Source of the DNA: CALODP01 sp942492055
GTDB taxonomy: Bacteria; Bacteroidota; Ignavibacteria; Ignavibacteriales; Melioribacteraceae
DNA length: 64,000 bases
NCBI GenBank assembly: GCA_942492055.1
Contig: CALODP010000019.1
Location: 1-64,000 of the forward strand
Direction of reading: 5' to 3'
Shown here one piece after another: positions 9,209-17,367 of the stretch. Within the stretch, counting starts at the first letter, position 1. Every line of letters starts with the position of its first letter. The position numbers and the translations under genes were made by a program. A model generated the notes under the pieces. The model made no database searches. It was not told the DNA's origin and saw only the letters and a list, made by a program, of their open reading frames with translations.

Positions 9209-9775
9209 TGCGCAAGTTCCATTTACCAATGCGCCGATTACATTTAGCTTTGTCACTCCGCCATTCGGCTATGTCACAAGTACATTTTGCTTTGTCACCG
9301 CGACATTCCTCTATGTCACGACGCCACTTTGCTTTGACACATTTCCATTCTCCTTTGTCACTCCGCCATTCGGCTATGTCACAACTACATTTTGCTTTGT
9401 CACCGCGACATTCCTCTATGTCACGACGCCACTTCCCTTTGACACATTTCCATTCTCCTTTGTCACTCCGCCATTTGGCTATGTCACAAGTACATTTTGC
9501 TTTGTCACTGCGACATTCCTCTATGTCACGACGCCACTTTGCTTTGACACATTTCCATTCTCCTATGTCACTCCGCCATTCGGCTATGTCACAAATACAT
9601 TTTGCTTTGTCACTCTGACATTCCTCTATGTCACGACGCCACTTCCCTTTGACACATTTCCATTCTCCTATGTCACTCCGCCATTCGGCTATGTCACAAA
9701 TACATTTCGCTATGACACGAAATCAAATCGCTATGTCACTCTTCCATTTCCCTATGTCACCTCTCTATTTCCCTA
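9209..9775. repeat. Tandem array of 27 x 21-bp units with 105-bp higher-order repeats
   Basis: Units start exactly every 21 bp from 9209 to 9755. The pattern is TGTCAC, five variable bases, CATT, then CT[A/T] at the end. The first two units (9209, 9230) carry TGCGC instead of TGTCAC and match consecutive units of the array at 38716. From 9251 the units form blocks of five (105 bp) repeated at 9251, 9356, 9461, 9566 and partly 9671, nearly identical, which implies recent block amplification. Because 21 is a multiple of three, long open frames appear in several phases. A TGA at 9619 interrupts the best plus-strand frame, so I treat the array as non-coding. The 21-bp period equals about two helical turns, which suits one-face protein binding. 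Confidence 0.9.
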
Positions 9776-10106
9776 AGAATGACTCATCCATCTCTAATAT
9801 CTTCCCTTTCGGGGCTATTCTTCCCTCTTCTTTTGCTATACAAGGCATTCAAAGGGGAATGCTACTCCCCTTATCCGGAAAGCTCCTCTTCCCAAAGACT
9901 ATCCGGCGAAATCATGGAGGAATTTCCCTGATTCAGACCGCTATACCTCTCTTACATCCCCCTTTCCATTACTGCTATCATCCTATGAAGAAAAACTGTT
10001 TCTCCATACCGATTCTTAAAATAAAATTTCCTTTGCTACTTCCTTATAATCTTAATATCATTATCTTTGAGTTATTAAAATCATCATTCCCGAAGAGAAC
10101 AAAGAA
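9776..10106. other. Intergenic region between array and nadK
   Basis: The first 21 bp look like a decayed array unit (ends CATCTCTA). A hairpin AAGGGGA/TCCCCTT (9852-9858 with 9866-9872) has no T-run. The rest should contain the nadK promoter, but no clear element was recognised. Confidence 0.4.
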
Positions 10107-11000
10107 ATGAAAGTTGGCATAATCCCGAATATTTCAAAAGAGAACGTTGGCGAAGTTGTGGAGAAAATAATCCTTTCGCTCAATAAACTCGAAATTGACT
10201 ACTGCATAAGCGATTCTTTCATAGATCACTACATCCCTTTGAAAGAAAAATTCAGCGATCCGCAGTTCCTCCCGAATATGGAGCTTTTCGCCCAAAGCGA
10301 TATTATCTTCTCAATCGGCGGGGACGGTACTATGCTTAATACCGCTTACGAAGCAAGAAATTTCGATAAACCTCTCCTCGGAATAAATATCGGTAAACTT
10401 GGCTTTCTTGCGGAATTCGATCTTAATAATATAGATAGCCTCTTCCGGGAGCTTAAAGATGGTGAGTATGTTATAGAAGAAAGAATGGCTCTTGAGGCGG
10501 TATGCTGCAACGGTGATAACAGAAAACTTTTCGCCGTTAACGATCTCGTTTTCGATAAAGGTCCCTGGCCCAAAATGATAAACCTTACTCTGAAAATCGA
10601 CGATCAGTATGTCTCAACCTTTTCGGCCGATGGTATTATTATAGCCACCCCGACCGGCTCGACCGGCTACTCCCTTTCTACCGGAGGCCCGATCGTAAGC
10701 CCCAAAGCCAAAGCGATTACGATTAGTCCGATATCCCCACATACCCTGACAATGCGCCCTTTGGTTTTATCGAGCGAACAAAAGATCAGGGTAACGGTAG
10801 ATTCTCCGCATACAAAAGTACAGTTGAATTGCGACGGACAGAGAGTTCACTACTACGAGCCCCCTGTTACGCTTGAGGTTTACAAAAGTGATAATCCGAT
10901 AAAGCTAATTCACACAAAATCGACAAACTATTTCGAGATCCTTCGGAAAAAGCTTTATTGGGGATTGGATATCAGGAATAATCCGAACGGACATAGCTGA
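10107..11000 (+). CDS. nadK: NAD kinase
   Basis: A 297-residue protein that phosphorylates NAD to NADP in the cytoplasm. The diagnostic GGDGT motif is at residues 71-75 and the glycine-rich TPTGSTGYSL with STGGPI at 181-196, with VND at 144-146 in place of the common NE motif. Length is normal for bacterial NAD kinases. It is the only plus-strand gene in the first 32 kb and converges on the GNAT gene with 1 bp between stop codons. An upstream open frame through the 21-bp array happens to end in ATGA overlapping this start. Confidence 0.95.
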   Translation: MKVGIIPNISKENVGEVVEKIILSLNKLEIDYCISDSFIDHYIPLKEKFSDPQFLPNMELFAQSDIIFSIGGDGTMLNTAYEARNFDKPLLGINIGKLGFLAEFDLNNIDSLFRELKDGEYVIEERMALEAVCCNGDNRKLFAVNDLVFDKGPWPKMINLTLKIDDQYVSTFSADGIIIATPTGSTGYSLSTGGPIVSPKAKAITISPISPHTLTMRPLVLSSEQKIRVTVDSPHTKVQLNCDGQRVHYYEPPVTLEVYKSDNPIKLIHTKSTNYFEILRKKLYWGLDIRNNPNGHS

Positions 11001-11001
11001 T

Positions 11002-11472
11002 CTAATCGACCAGGTATTTCCCGAACAGAACCATGTCGTTTCCGGTACCGTAGTAGTCTTTAATTACCGAAACAATCGAGTAGAAATTCCTCAGATAAAT
11101 GTTTCGTATTATATCCTGATCGGAAGTGGAAGATGTTTCCACGAATATCCAGCGTCCGTTGCAGGAGCTTACATGTGCCTCTATCTCCTCCAACATCTCC
11201 TTGTTCTTCCCGTTTATCCCCTTGCTCGGCAATATTACCAGATCCATATAGAAGACACCGTTAGCGCAGGGTCTTTTGGTGAGAATGCAGCACCCTTCCA
11301 GTTCCGCCCCCGATTCTTTTAACAGAACTTCATGAATCGAGTTGTCCCTCCTCAAAGCCATTTCATCAATTAAATTTACTACACACTCTTTCTCTTTGTT
11401 GGAAACAGAAGCGTGGTTATATATAAACTCTTCAACTTGATAAAAATCCTCAGGCGAAAATTCCCTTATCAT
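11002..11472 (-). CDS. GNAT-like N-acetyltransferase
   Basis: A 156-residue protein with the layout of a compact GNAT fold: an N-terminal IREFSPEDFYQVEEF helix region, a central strand pair (GVFYMDLVILPSKGINGKNKEML, in which K/G positions sit where acetyl-CoA is usually bound), and a C-terminal YSIVSVIKDYYGTGNDMVLFGKYL resembling the end of GNAT enzymes that modify amino groups. The substrate cannot be told. It lies 130 bp downstream of recG on the same strand and could be co-transcribed. Confidence 0.65.
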   Translation of the reverse strand: MIREFSPEDFYQVEEFIYNHASVSNKEKECVVNLIDEMALRRDNSIHEVLLKESGAELEGCCILTKRPCANGVFYMDLVILPSKGINGKNKEMLEEIEAHVSSCNGRWIFVETSSTSDQDIIRNIYLRNFYSIVSVIKDYYGTGNDMVLFGKYLVD

Positions 11473-11602
11473 TACGAACCCCGTATAATTTGAGTCTATA
11501 TCTATCTTCAGGAAGTTTACTGCAGCTAATTTGGAATATAATTTTTCGGATCGGGAAAGGCAAGCTGAGAATATGAGAATAAAAAATAATTAATACTAAT
11601 TG

Positions 11603-13780
11603 CTAAGCAATCCGGGCGAATTTCAGATTCTCGGAATAGTTTTTCACAAGATTAGTTTTAATAATCAGATTCTCCGACGCCGAAAGGTGAATATCTTTCT
11701 CTACAATTCTGAATGCGGCCACCTTTGCCTCGTATAGTAGCTCCGCGTCTTCAACGATATTTGCGTATTTGAAATCGGGCAATCCGCTTTGCTTTGTCCC
11801 GAAAATATCTCCAGGCCCCCGTAGCTTCATATCGATCTCGGAAAGTTCGAATCCGTTTGTATGCATCGCCATCGCGTTTAATCTTATTCGTGCTTTGTTC
11901 TTTTCCAGTTCCTTTGGGGATAAGTAAGAAAAGTCGAAATCGAAACTACTCATCGGTCGTATCTGGTAATCATTCCCGATAAGAATGCAATAGGCCTGTT
12001 GATCGCTTCTGCCAACCCTTCCCCGCAACTGGTGCAACTGCGATAGCCCGAATCGGTTGGCGTCGTTGATCAGAATAATATTTGCCGAGGGAACATCTAT
12101 CCCAACCTCAATAACAGTGGTGGAAATCAGCACATCAAATTCCTTCCGCGCGAATTGATTCATCACCTCTTCCTTTTCCTGCCACTTCATCTTCCCGTGT
12201 ATCAACCCGACATTAATCCCGGAGAATACGGAATTGCTCAATTCCGCGAAATGAGATTCGGCCGCCTTCAGTTCCAGCTTATCCGATTCCTCAACCAGAG
12301 GATATACAATGTATGATTGAGTTCCTTCCTTCGCTTTATCCACAATAAATTGGTAAATCGCCTCCAGCTTTCTTTCATCCCGCAAATACGTTTTGATTGG
12401 CTTTCTGTTTTTCGGCATCTCATTTATTACACTAACATCAAGATCCCCGTAAACCGACATTGTAAGAGTTCGCGGAATCGGAGTAGCGGTCATAACCAAT
12501 ACATCCGGCGAAGGCCCTTTCTTTATGAATCTTGCCCGCTGCAAAACTCCGAAGCGATGTTGCTCGTCAATCACAACAAGCCCAAGTTTGTTGAACTCAA
12601 CATTATCTTCAAAGAGAGCGTGCGTCCCTATTACAATCGACTTAGGATTTGTAGCGACCTTCTCCAAAATCTTTCTTCTCTCGGCCGCTTTTTGCCCGCC
12701 GATTAGGAGAAGCACCTCAATATCGAATTCCTTCAACATTTCGCTGATCTTCTGATAATGTTGATCCGCAAGAATCTCCGTCGGCGCCATCAAAGCTCCC
12801 TGGAATCCGTTCTCTGCGGCAATCAACATCGATATTAATGCGACAATTGTTTTTCCGCTCCCCACATCCCCTTGAATTAATCTGTTCATCGGGTGAGGTC
12901 TCTGCATATCTTTTCTGATATCGGATAGAGCCCCAAGCTGAGCTTCGGTCAAATCGAAAGGAAGTCCCGAAAGGAATTTCTTAATCGGCTCGGCGGGAAC
13001 CGAAAAACTGTTTCCGGGCAATAACTTTTCTATTCTGTTTTTCCTTAAAGCCACAAGAGTTTCGATGTAGAAAAGCTCTTCGAATTTTATTCTTCGTCTC
13101 GCTTCCTCCAGCCTCTCATGATTCTCCGGAAAATGGAGAGTCTTTATCGTCGTAACGATATCGAGTAGCTTATATTCCTCAATCACGGATTGCGGTAAAG
13201 TTTCACTAAGGAAAGGAGCGTATTTAGTAACAACATTTTCCTGTAATCGTCGTAATCCGAAATCCCCTATTCTCTTCTTTTTCAATTCTTTCGGTAATCT
13301 GTAGAAAGGAATTATCTTACCGGTGTTGTGGAAATCGTTCGACTCAGTATCATCCAATCTATCGAAATCGGGATGAGGGAATTGCAGATGTCCGTACTTG
13401 GTTACAACCGGCTTTGCGGATATTGCGTAGTCTTCACCGATATTAAAGAGATTCTTGAAATACTTAACTCCCTGAAACCAGACACAATCGAAGAATCCAG
13501 TTTTGTTCTTCATACTCACTTTAAGAATAGACTTCCTTCCACGTGAAATAGCTTCCTTATCTACAACGCGCCCCAGAATAGTTACTTCTTCGGAATACTC
13601 TTTGCAAACCAGCTCTACAATCTTATGTGCGTCTAGGATATTTCTTCTATCGAGATAACGTGTTGGAAAATAGAAAAGCAGATCTCGGATGGTATTTATG
13701 CCTATCTCATTAAAGGCTTCGGCCCGCTTGGGGCCGACTGATTTTATATATTGTATCGATTCTTCAAGATTAACAGGCAT
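11603..13780 (-). CDS. recG: ATP-dependent DNA helicase RecG
   Basis: A 725-residue superfamily 2 helicase that reverses stalled forks and processes branched DNA. The N-terminal wedge/OB domain covers about residues 1-260. Walker A GDVGSGKT is at 304-311, the DEQH box at 405-408, then TATPIPRTL near 431 and the motif VI QLHQLRGRVGR near 590. Length and motif order match RecG rather than Mfd or PriA. It follows gpsA by about 58 bp on the minus strand. Confidence 0.97.
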   Translation of the reverse strand: MPVNLEESIQYIKSVGPKRAEAFNEIGINTIRDLLFYFPTRYLDRRNILDAHKIVELVCKEYSEEVTILGRVVDKEAISRGRKSILKVSMKNKTGFFDCVWFQGVKYFKNLFNIGEDYAISAKPVVTKYGHLQFPHPDFDRLDDTESNDFHNTGKIIPFYRLPKELKKKRIGDFGLRRLQENVVTKYAPFLSETLPQSVIEEYKLLDIVTTIKTLHFPENHERLEEARRRIKFEELFYIETLVALRKNRIEKLLPGNSFSVPAEPIKKFLSGLPFDLTEAQLGALSDIRKDMQRPHPMNRLIQGDVGSGKTIVALISMLIAAENGFQGALMAPTEILADQHYQKISEMLKEFDIEVLLLIGGQKAAERRKILEKVATNPKSIVIGTHALFEDNVEFNKLGLVVIDEQHRFGVLQRARFIKKGPSPDVLVMTATPIPRTLTMSVYGDLDVSVINEMPKNRKPIKTYLRDERKLEAIYQFIVDKAKEGTQSYIVYPLVEESDKLELKAAESHFAELSNSVFSGINVGLIHGKMKWQEKEEVMNQFARKEFDVLISTTVIEVGIDVPSANIILINDANRFGLSQLHQLRGRVGRSDQQAYCILIGNDYQIRPMSSFDFDFSYLSPKELEKNKARIRLNAMAMHTNGFELSEIDMKLRGPGDIFGTKQSGLPDFKYANIVEDAELLYEAKVAAFRIVEKDIHLSASENLIIKTNLVKNYSENLKFARIA

Positions 13781-13837
13781 GTTTCACTACATTTTTATTA
13801 GTAGCAAAAATAAGAAACGGATTGTTAATTCGAAACC

Positions 13838-14842
13838 TTAAGGTTGATGTTCCGATTTTATTTCCCGTGTAAGTAACTCATAGAGCACTTTCGTTGGGTC
13901 CTTTTCTTCGAATAATATTTTACTAACGGCATGCGCTATCGGAATTTCCACATTATGCTTTGCGGCTAATTCATTTACCGAACGACATGTTTCAACTCCT
14001 TCGGCAACCATATCCATAGAAGCAATAACCTCGGATAGTTTTTTCCCGGAACCAACTTCCGCGCCGACAAATCTGTTTCGGCTATGGCGACTCATGCAAG
14101 TTACAATCAGGTCTCCCATTCCGGAGAGTCCGGAAAAAGTAGCTGGTTCAGCCCCTAACTCTGTTCCGAGTCTTGCAATCTCTGCAATTCCGCGAGTCAT
14201 AATAGAAGCTTTTGTATTATCCCCGAATCCGGCACCGTCAACAATACCCGCGGCAACGGCAATTACATTCTTTAACGCTCCCCCTAATTCCACTCCTACA
14301 ATATCTGTGGAATAATAAACTCTGAAATATGAGTTCATGAAAGCATTCTGAATATCCATCGCGGTTTCAATGCTACTTGAAGCGGCAACTACCGAAGTAG
14401 GGATCTTTCGGCTCACTTCTTCTGCATGACTCGGACCGGATAGAACACCGATATTCCCTTCCGGAATACCTGGCAATTCCTCTCTGATTATCTGATCAAC
14501 AGTAAGTAGAGATTCTTTCTCGATTCCCTTGGCAACACTTACAAACGTAGTATCACTGAAATCAATTTTTTTAAGATTTCTAATTACTCCTCTGATAAAC
14601 TGGGTAGGAATGGCAAGCACAATCATGTGCTTATCTTCGGCTGCCTCGTCAAGGGAATTAGTAATTTCTATTTCTTCAGGAATCTTAATCCCGGGGAGGA
14701 ATATTTTATTTTCTCTATGGCGTTTCAGCGCTTTTGCGTATGATTTCTTGAACTCCCAAAGCGTAACGTCATGACCGTTATTCATTAATAAAATAGCAAG
14801 GGTAGTTCCCCAACTACCCGCGCCTAAAACTGAAACTCTCAT
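13838..14842 (-). CDS. gpsA: Glycerol-3-phosphate dehydrogenase [NAD(P)+]
   Basis: A 334-residue cytoplasmic enzyme reducing dihydroxyacetone phosphate to sn-glycerol 3-phosphate. The N-terminal Rossmann motif is VLGAGSWGTTLA. The substrate domain shows the catalytic Lys region ELGGALKNVIAVAAG and the signature GLSGMGDLIVTC followed by SRNRFVG. It lies 9 bp after plsY, which uses the product as acyl acceptor, so the two genes form the first steps of phospholipid synthesis. Confidence 0.96.
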   Translation of the reverse strand: MRVSVLGAGSWGTTLAILLMNNGHDVTLWEFKKSYAKALKRHRENKIFLPGIKIPEEIEITNSLDEAAEDKHMIVLAIPTQFIRGVIRNLKKIDFSDTTFVSVAKGIEKESLLTVDQIIREELPGIPEGNIGVLSGPSHAEEVSRKIPTSVVAASSSIETAMDIQNAFMNSYFRVYYSTDIVGVELGGALKNVIAVAAGIVDGAGFGDNTKASIMTRGIAEIARLGTELGAEPATFSGLSGMGDLIVTCMSRHSRNRFVGAEVGSGKKLSEVIASMDMVAEGVETCRSVNELAAKHNVEIPIAHAVSKILFEEKDPTKVLYELLTREIKSEHQP

Positions 14843-14851
14843 TTATCAAAT

Positions 14852-15514
14852 CTATTTTTTTCTGGAAAGTGAAATTCGGCTTTCTTGGCCTTTAAGCAAT
14901 CTTCCGATATTAGCACGGTGTGTGTAAAAAACAAACAAAGTTAACACAATGGTAAACGGAAGTATTGTATGGTATCCGATGATATCCACACCGAAAACGT
15001 TTTCTCTGATAATCATAATCAGCGGAATGGAAACAGCCGCGGATAGTGATCCGAGAGAAACATGTTTGGAAATTGAAACAACAACAAAAAATACTCCCAA
15101 AGCCAAAAGCATATCGACTGTTATAATTGTCAATAAGAACCCGAGAGCGGTCGCGATTCCTTTTCCACCTTTAAAGCCGGCAAATATAGTCCATACGTGT
15201 CCGAATACAGCCATCAGACCGGCAATAATTTGAATAAGGGTGAAGTCATCAAAAGGTGTTTGATTCGGGAAAGGAATATCTCCCAAATATAATCTAGCTA
15301 TTACAATAACGGCTAAAGCACCCTTCAGAGCATCCATTAGAATAACAAAGAGACCGTATTTCCACCCGAGAACTCTAAACACATTAGTTCCTCCGGCGTT
15401 TCCGCTTCCGTGTTCTCTAATATCAATTCCACGAGCCAGTTTAGCAACAATAATACTCGTAGGTATCGATCCGGCCAGATAAGATAAAAGTGCAACAACC
15501 AATAAATTTAACAC
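14852..15514 (-). CDS. plsY: Glycerol-3-phosphate acyltransferase PlsY
   Basis: A 220-residue polytopic inner-membrane enzyme that transfers acyl groups from acyl phosphate to glycerol 3-phosphate. The three family signatures are visible: GSIPTSIIVAKLARGIDIREHGSGNAG (split here as SIPTS and GSGNAGGTNVFR), GHVWTIFAGFKGGKG in the second loop, and the C-terminal THRANIGRLLKG. About six hydrophobic segments are present. It is paired with gpsA. Confidence 0.95.
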   Translation of the reverse strand: MLNLLVVALLSYLAGSIPTSIIVAKLARGIDIREHGSGNAGGTNVFRVLGWKYGLFVILMDALKGALAVIVIARLYLGDIPFPNQTPFDDFTLIQIIAGLMAVFGHVWTIFAGFKGGKGIATALGFLLTIITVDMLLALGVFFVVVSISKHVSLGSLSAAVSIPLIMIIRENVFGVDIIGYHTILPFTIVLTLFVFYTHRANIGRLLKGQESRISLSRKK

Positions 15515-15573
15515 ATCTTCTCCTTACAAATTTCCACAAAGTTAGGTATTTAGTCGACCAATTCCAATATAAA

Positions 15574-16248
15574 TTACTTTACCAAACGCTCGAACAATTC
15601 GAGATCGGATTTGGTAGTAACCTTAAAATTTAGCGCCGATCCTTCAACGATTCTCACTTTGTTAGATGCTTTTTTCACCAACATCGATTCGTCGGTACCC
15701 AGAAAGTTTTCTTCATTTGCCTTAATCATAGCGTCATGAAGAATTCTCTTTTTGAAGATTTGTGGAGTCTGCACATACCACACAGTGTTTCTGTCCAGAT
15801 AATCATCCACCGAATCTTCCCCATGAATCAGGGTATCTTTAGCCTTAATGGCTACAACAACATTATCGAATTTTTTCGCTTGGTTTACAGCTTCAACCAA
15901 AACTTTGTCCGGAAGCAATGGTCTGGCAGCATCATGAACGGCAATCAAATCGTCATCATCAGCTTCTGCCTCGGAAAGAGCGTTGAAAACGGAATCTTGT
16001 CTTTCCTTTCCCCCTTCAACAATTTTCTTCAGCTTAGTAATACCATACTTTTCACAAATTTCTTTAAGCAAACCGAAAAACTCCGGCTTGGCGGCGATCA
16101 CAATCTCATCAATGAGTTCGCAATTCTGAAATTTCTCTAACGTGAAAGCAATTAACTCTTTTCCGTTAAATCTGATATACTGTTTAGGCATATCCGCGTT
16201 TGTTCTTTTGCCGCTTCCGCCGGACGGTATTATCGCAATAGTCTTCAT
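15574..16248 (-). CDS. ispD: 2-C-methyl-D-erythritol 4-phosphate cytidylyltransferase
   Basis: A 224-residue MEP-pathway enzyme that attaches CMP to methylerythritol phosphate. The nucleotide loop reads PSGGSGKRTNADMPKQY. The conserved AVHDAARPLL, the DTL segment and the TDESMLV motif near residue 185 fit IspD. It begins one base after the queA stop, so the two are cotranscribed. IspF, two steps later in the pathway, is encoded separately at 47527. Confidence 0.95.
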   Translation of the reverse strand: MKTIAIIPSGGSGKRTNADMPKQYIRFNGKELIAFTLEKFQNCELIDEIVIAAKPEFFGLLKEICEKYGITKLKKIVEGGKERQDSVFNALSEAEADDDDLIAVHDAARPLLPDKVLVEAVNQAKKFDNVVVAIKAKDTLIHGEDSVDDYLDRNTVWYVQTPQIFKKRILHDAMIKANEENFLGTDESMLVKKASNKVRIVEGSALNFKVTTKSDLELFERLVK

Positions 16249-16249
16249 A

Positions 16250-17287
16250 TTACAATATCAACATTGCGTCGCCATAGCTTAAAAATCTATACTTATCTTT
16301 CATGGCTTTTTTGTAGGCTTTCATTACAAAGTCATATCCACCGAAAGCAGTTGCAAGCATCAATAAAGTCGATTCAGGTTGATGTAAGTTTGTGATAAGC
16401 TTTTTAACTATTTTATACTCATAAGGAGGGAAGATAAATTTATCTGTCCAACCGTAATTTGCTTTACAGAAACCTTCGGCAGTAACACTGCTTTCCAAAG
16501 CTCTGGTAGCGCTTGTACCACAAACAAATACATTCTTCTTCGCGTGTAACGCGGTATTAATAATTTCAGCGGATTCCTCAGGAATTTCGAAATATTCCGA
16601 ATCCATTTTGTGCTTGGTTAAGTCTTCTACTTCAACCGGACGGAATGTTCCCAAACCGATATGTAGTATTACTGTAGCTACCTTAATTCCTTTTTTCTTA
16701 ATCTTCTTAACCAATTCCGGAGTAAAGTGTAACGAGGCAGTCGGAGCTGCTACGGAACCATCGTATTTCGCGAATACTGATTGATAGCTCTCTTTATCTT
16801 CCGGAACAACATCTCTTTTGATATATGGTGGTAGCGGAGTTTGTCCGATATTCTCAATAGCTTTGAAAATATCTCCGGCATCTTCATTAAATCTTACTGT
16901 TCTTCCTCTAGAAGTAGTATTATCAATTACTTCACACCACAGTTTGTCGTTAAAATATATTCTATTACCAATTCTGACCTTTCTGGCCGGGTCAACGATA
17001 ACATCCCAGATATTTTCTTCTCTATTCAATTCTCTAAGAACAAAAACCTCAATTTGGGCATTGGTTCTTTCTTTTTTACCGAAAAGTCTGGCTTGCATTA
17101 CTTTAGTTTGATTAACGACTAATACGTCTCCTTTAGACATATAATCAACAACATCGGAAAACTGTTTGTGTTCAATCGTCTCATTTGCCCTATCCAATAC
17201 CATCAATTTCGAAGTATCCCGCGGTTCAACCGGGAATTTCGCTATGGAGGTTTTTGGTAAATTATATTTGAAGTCGGATAGTTTCAT
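16250..17287 (-). CDS. queA: S-adenosylmethionine:tRNA ribosyltransferase-isomerase
   Basis: A 345-residue enzyme that moves the ribosyl part of SAM onto 7-aminomethyl-deazaguanine in tRNA, giving epoxyqueuosine. Recognisable stretches are VVNQTKVMQARLFGKK, GTFRPVEVEDLTKHKMDSEY, the NLHQPESTLLML segment and the YGDAMLIL C-terminus. The next enzyme, QueG, is at 53781. It starts 80 bp after ppdK, with a terminator hairpin in the gap. Confidence 0.96.
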   Translation of the reverse strand: MKLSDFKYNLPKTSIAKFPVEPRDTSKLMVLDRANETIEHKQFSDVVDYMSKGDVLVVNQTKVMQARLFGKKERTNAQIEVFVLRELNREENIWDVIVDPARKVRIGNRIYFNDKLWCEVIDNTTSRGRTVRFNEDAGDIFKAIENIGQTPLPPYIKRDVVPEDKESYQSVFAKYDGSVAAPTASLHFTPELVKKIKKKGIKVATVILHIGLGTFRPVEVEDLTKHKMDSEYFEIPEESAEIINTALHAKKNVFVCGTSATRALESSVTAEGFCKANYGWTDKFIFPPYEYKIVKKLITNLHQPESTLLMLATAFGGYDFVMKAYKKAMKDKYRFLSYGDAMLIL

Positions 17288-17335
17288 TTCTACTCCTATT
17301 TCATCTTTTACAACACAGTCATTTATGAAAATAAC

Positions 17336-17357
17336 CCGGCAGGAAAATTCCCGCCGG
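17336..17357 (-). terminator. Hairpin after ppdK
   Basis: CCGGCAGG pairs with CCCGCCGG (one G-U on the minus strand) around a short AT loop. It is followed in the minus direction by GTTATTTTC, which is moderately T-rich. It probably reduces read-through from the highly expressed-looking ppdK into queA. Confidence 0.55.
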
Positions 17358-17367
17358 ATTATGTTAT

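Noticed and set aside
9209..9775. CRISPR-like array
   Set aside because: Units are contiguous 21-mers with no alternation of constant repeat and unique spacer, and no cas genes are present.
9209..9775. Plasmid origin iterons
   Set aside because: Unit length fits iterons, but no replication initiator gene or partition gene is near; kept only as an idea.
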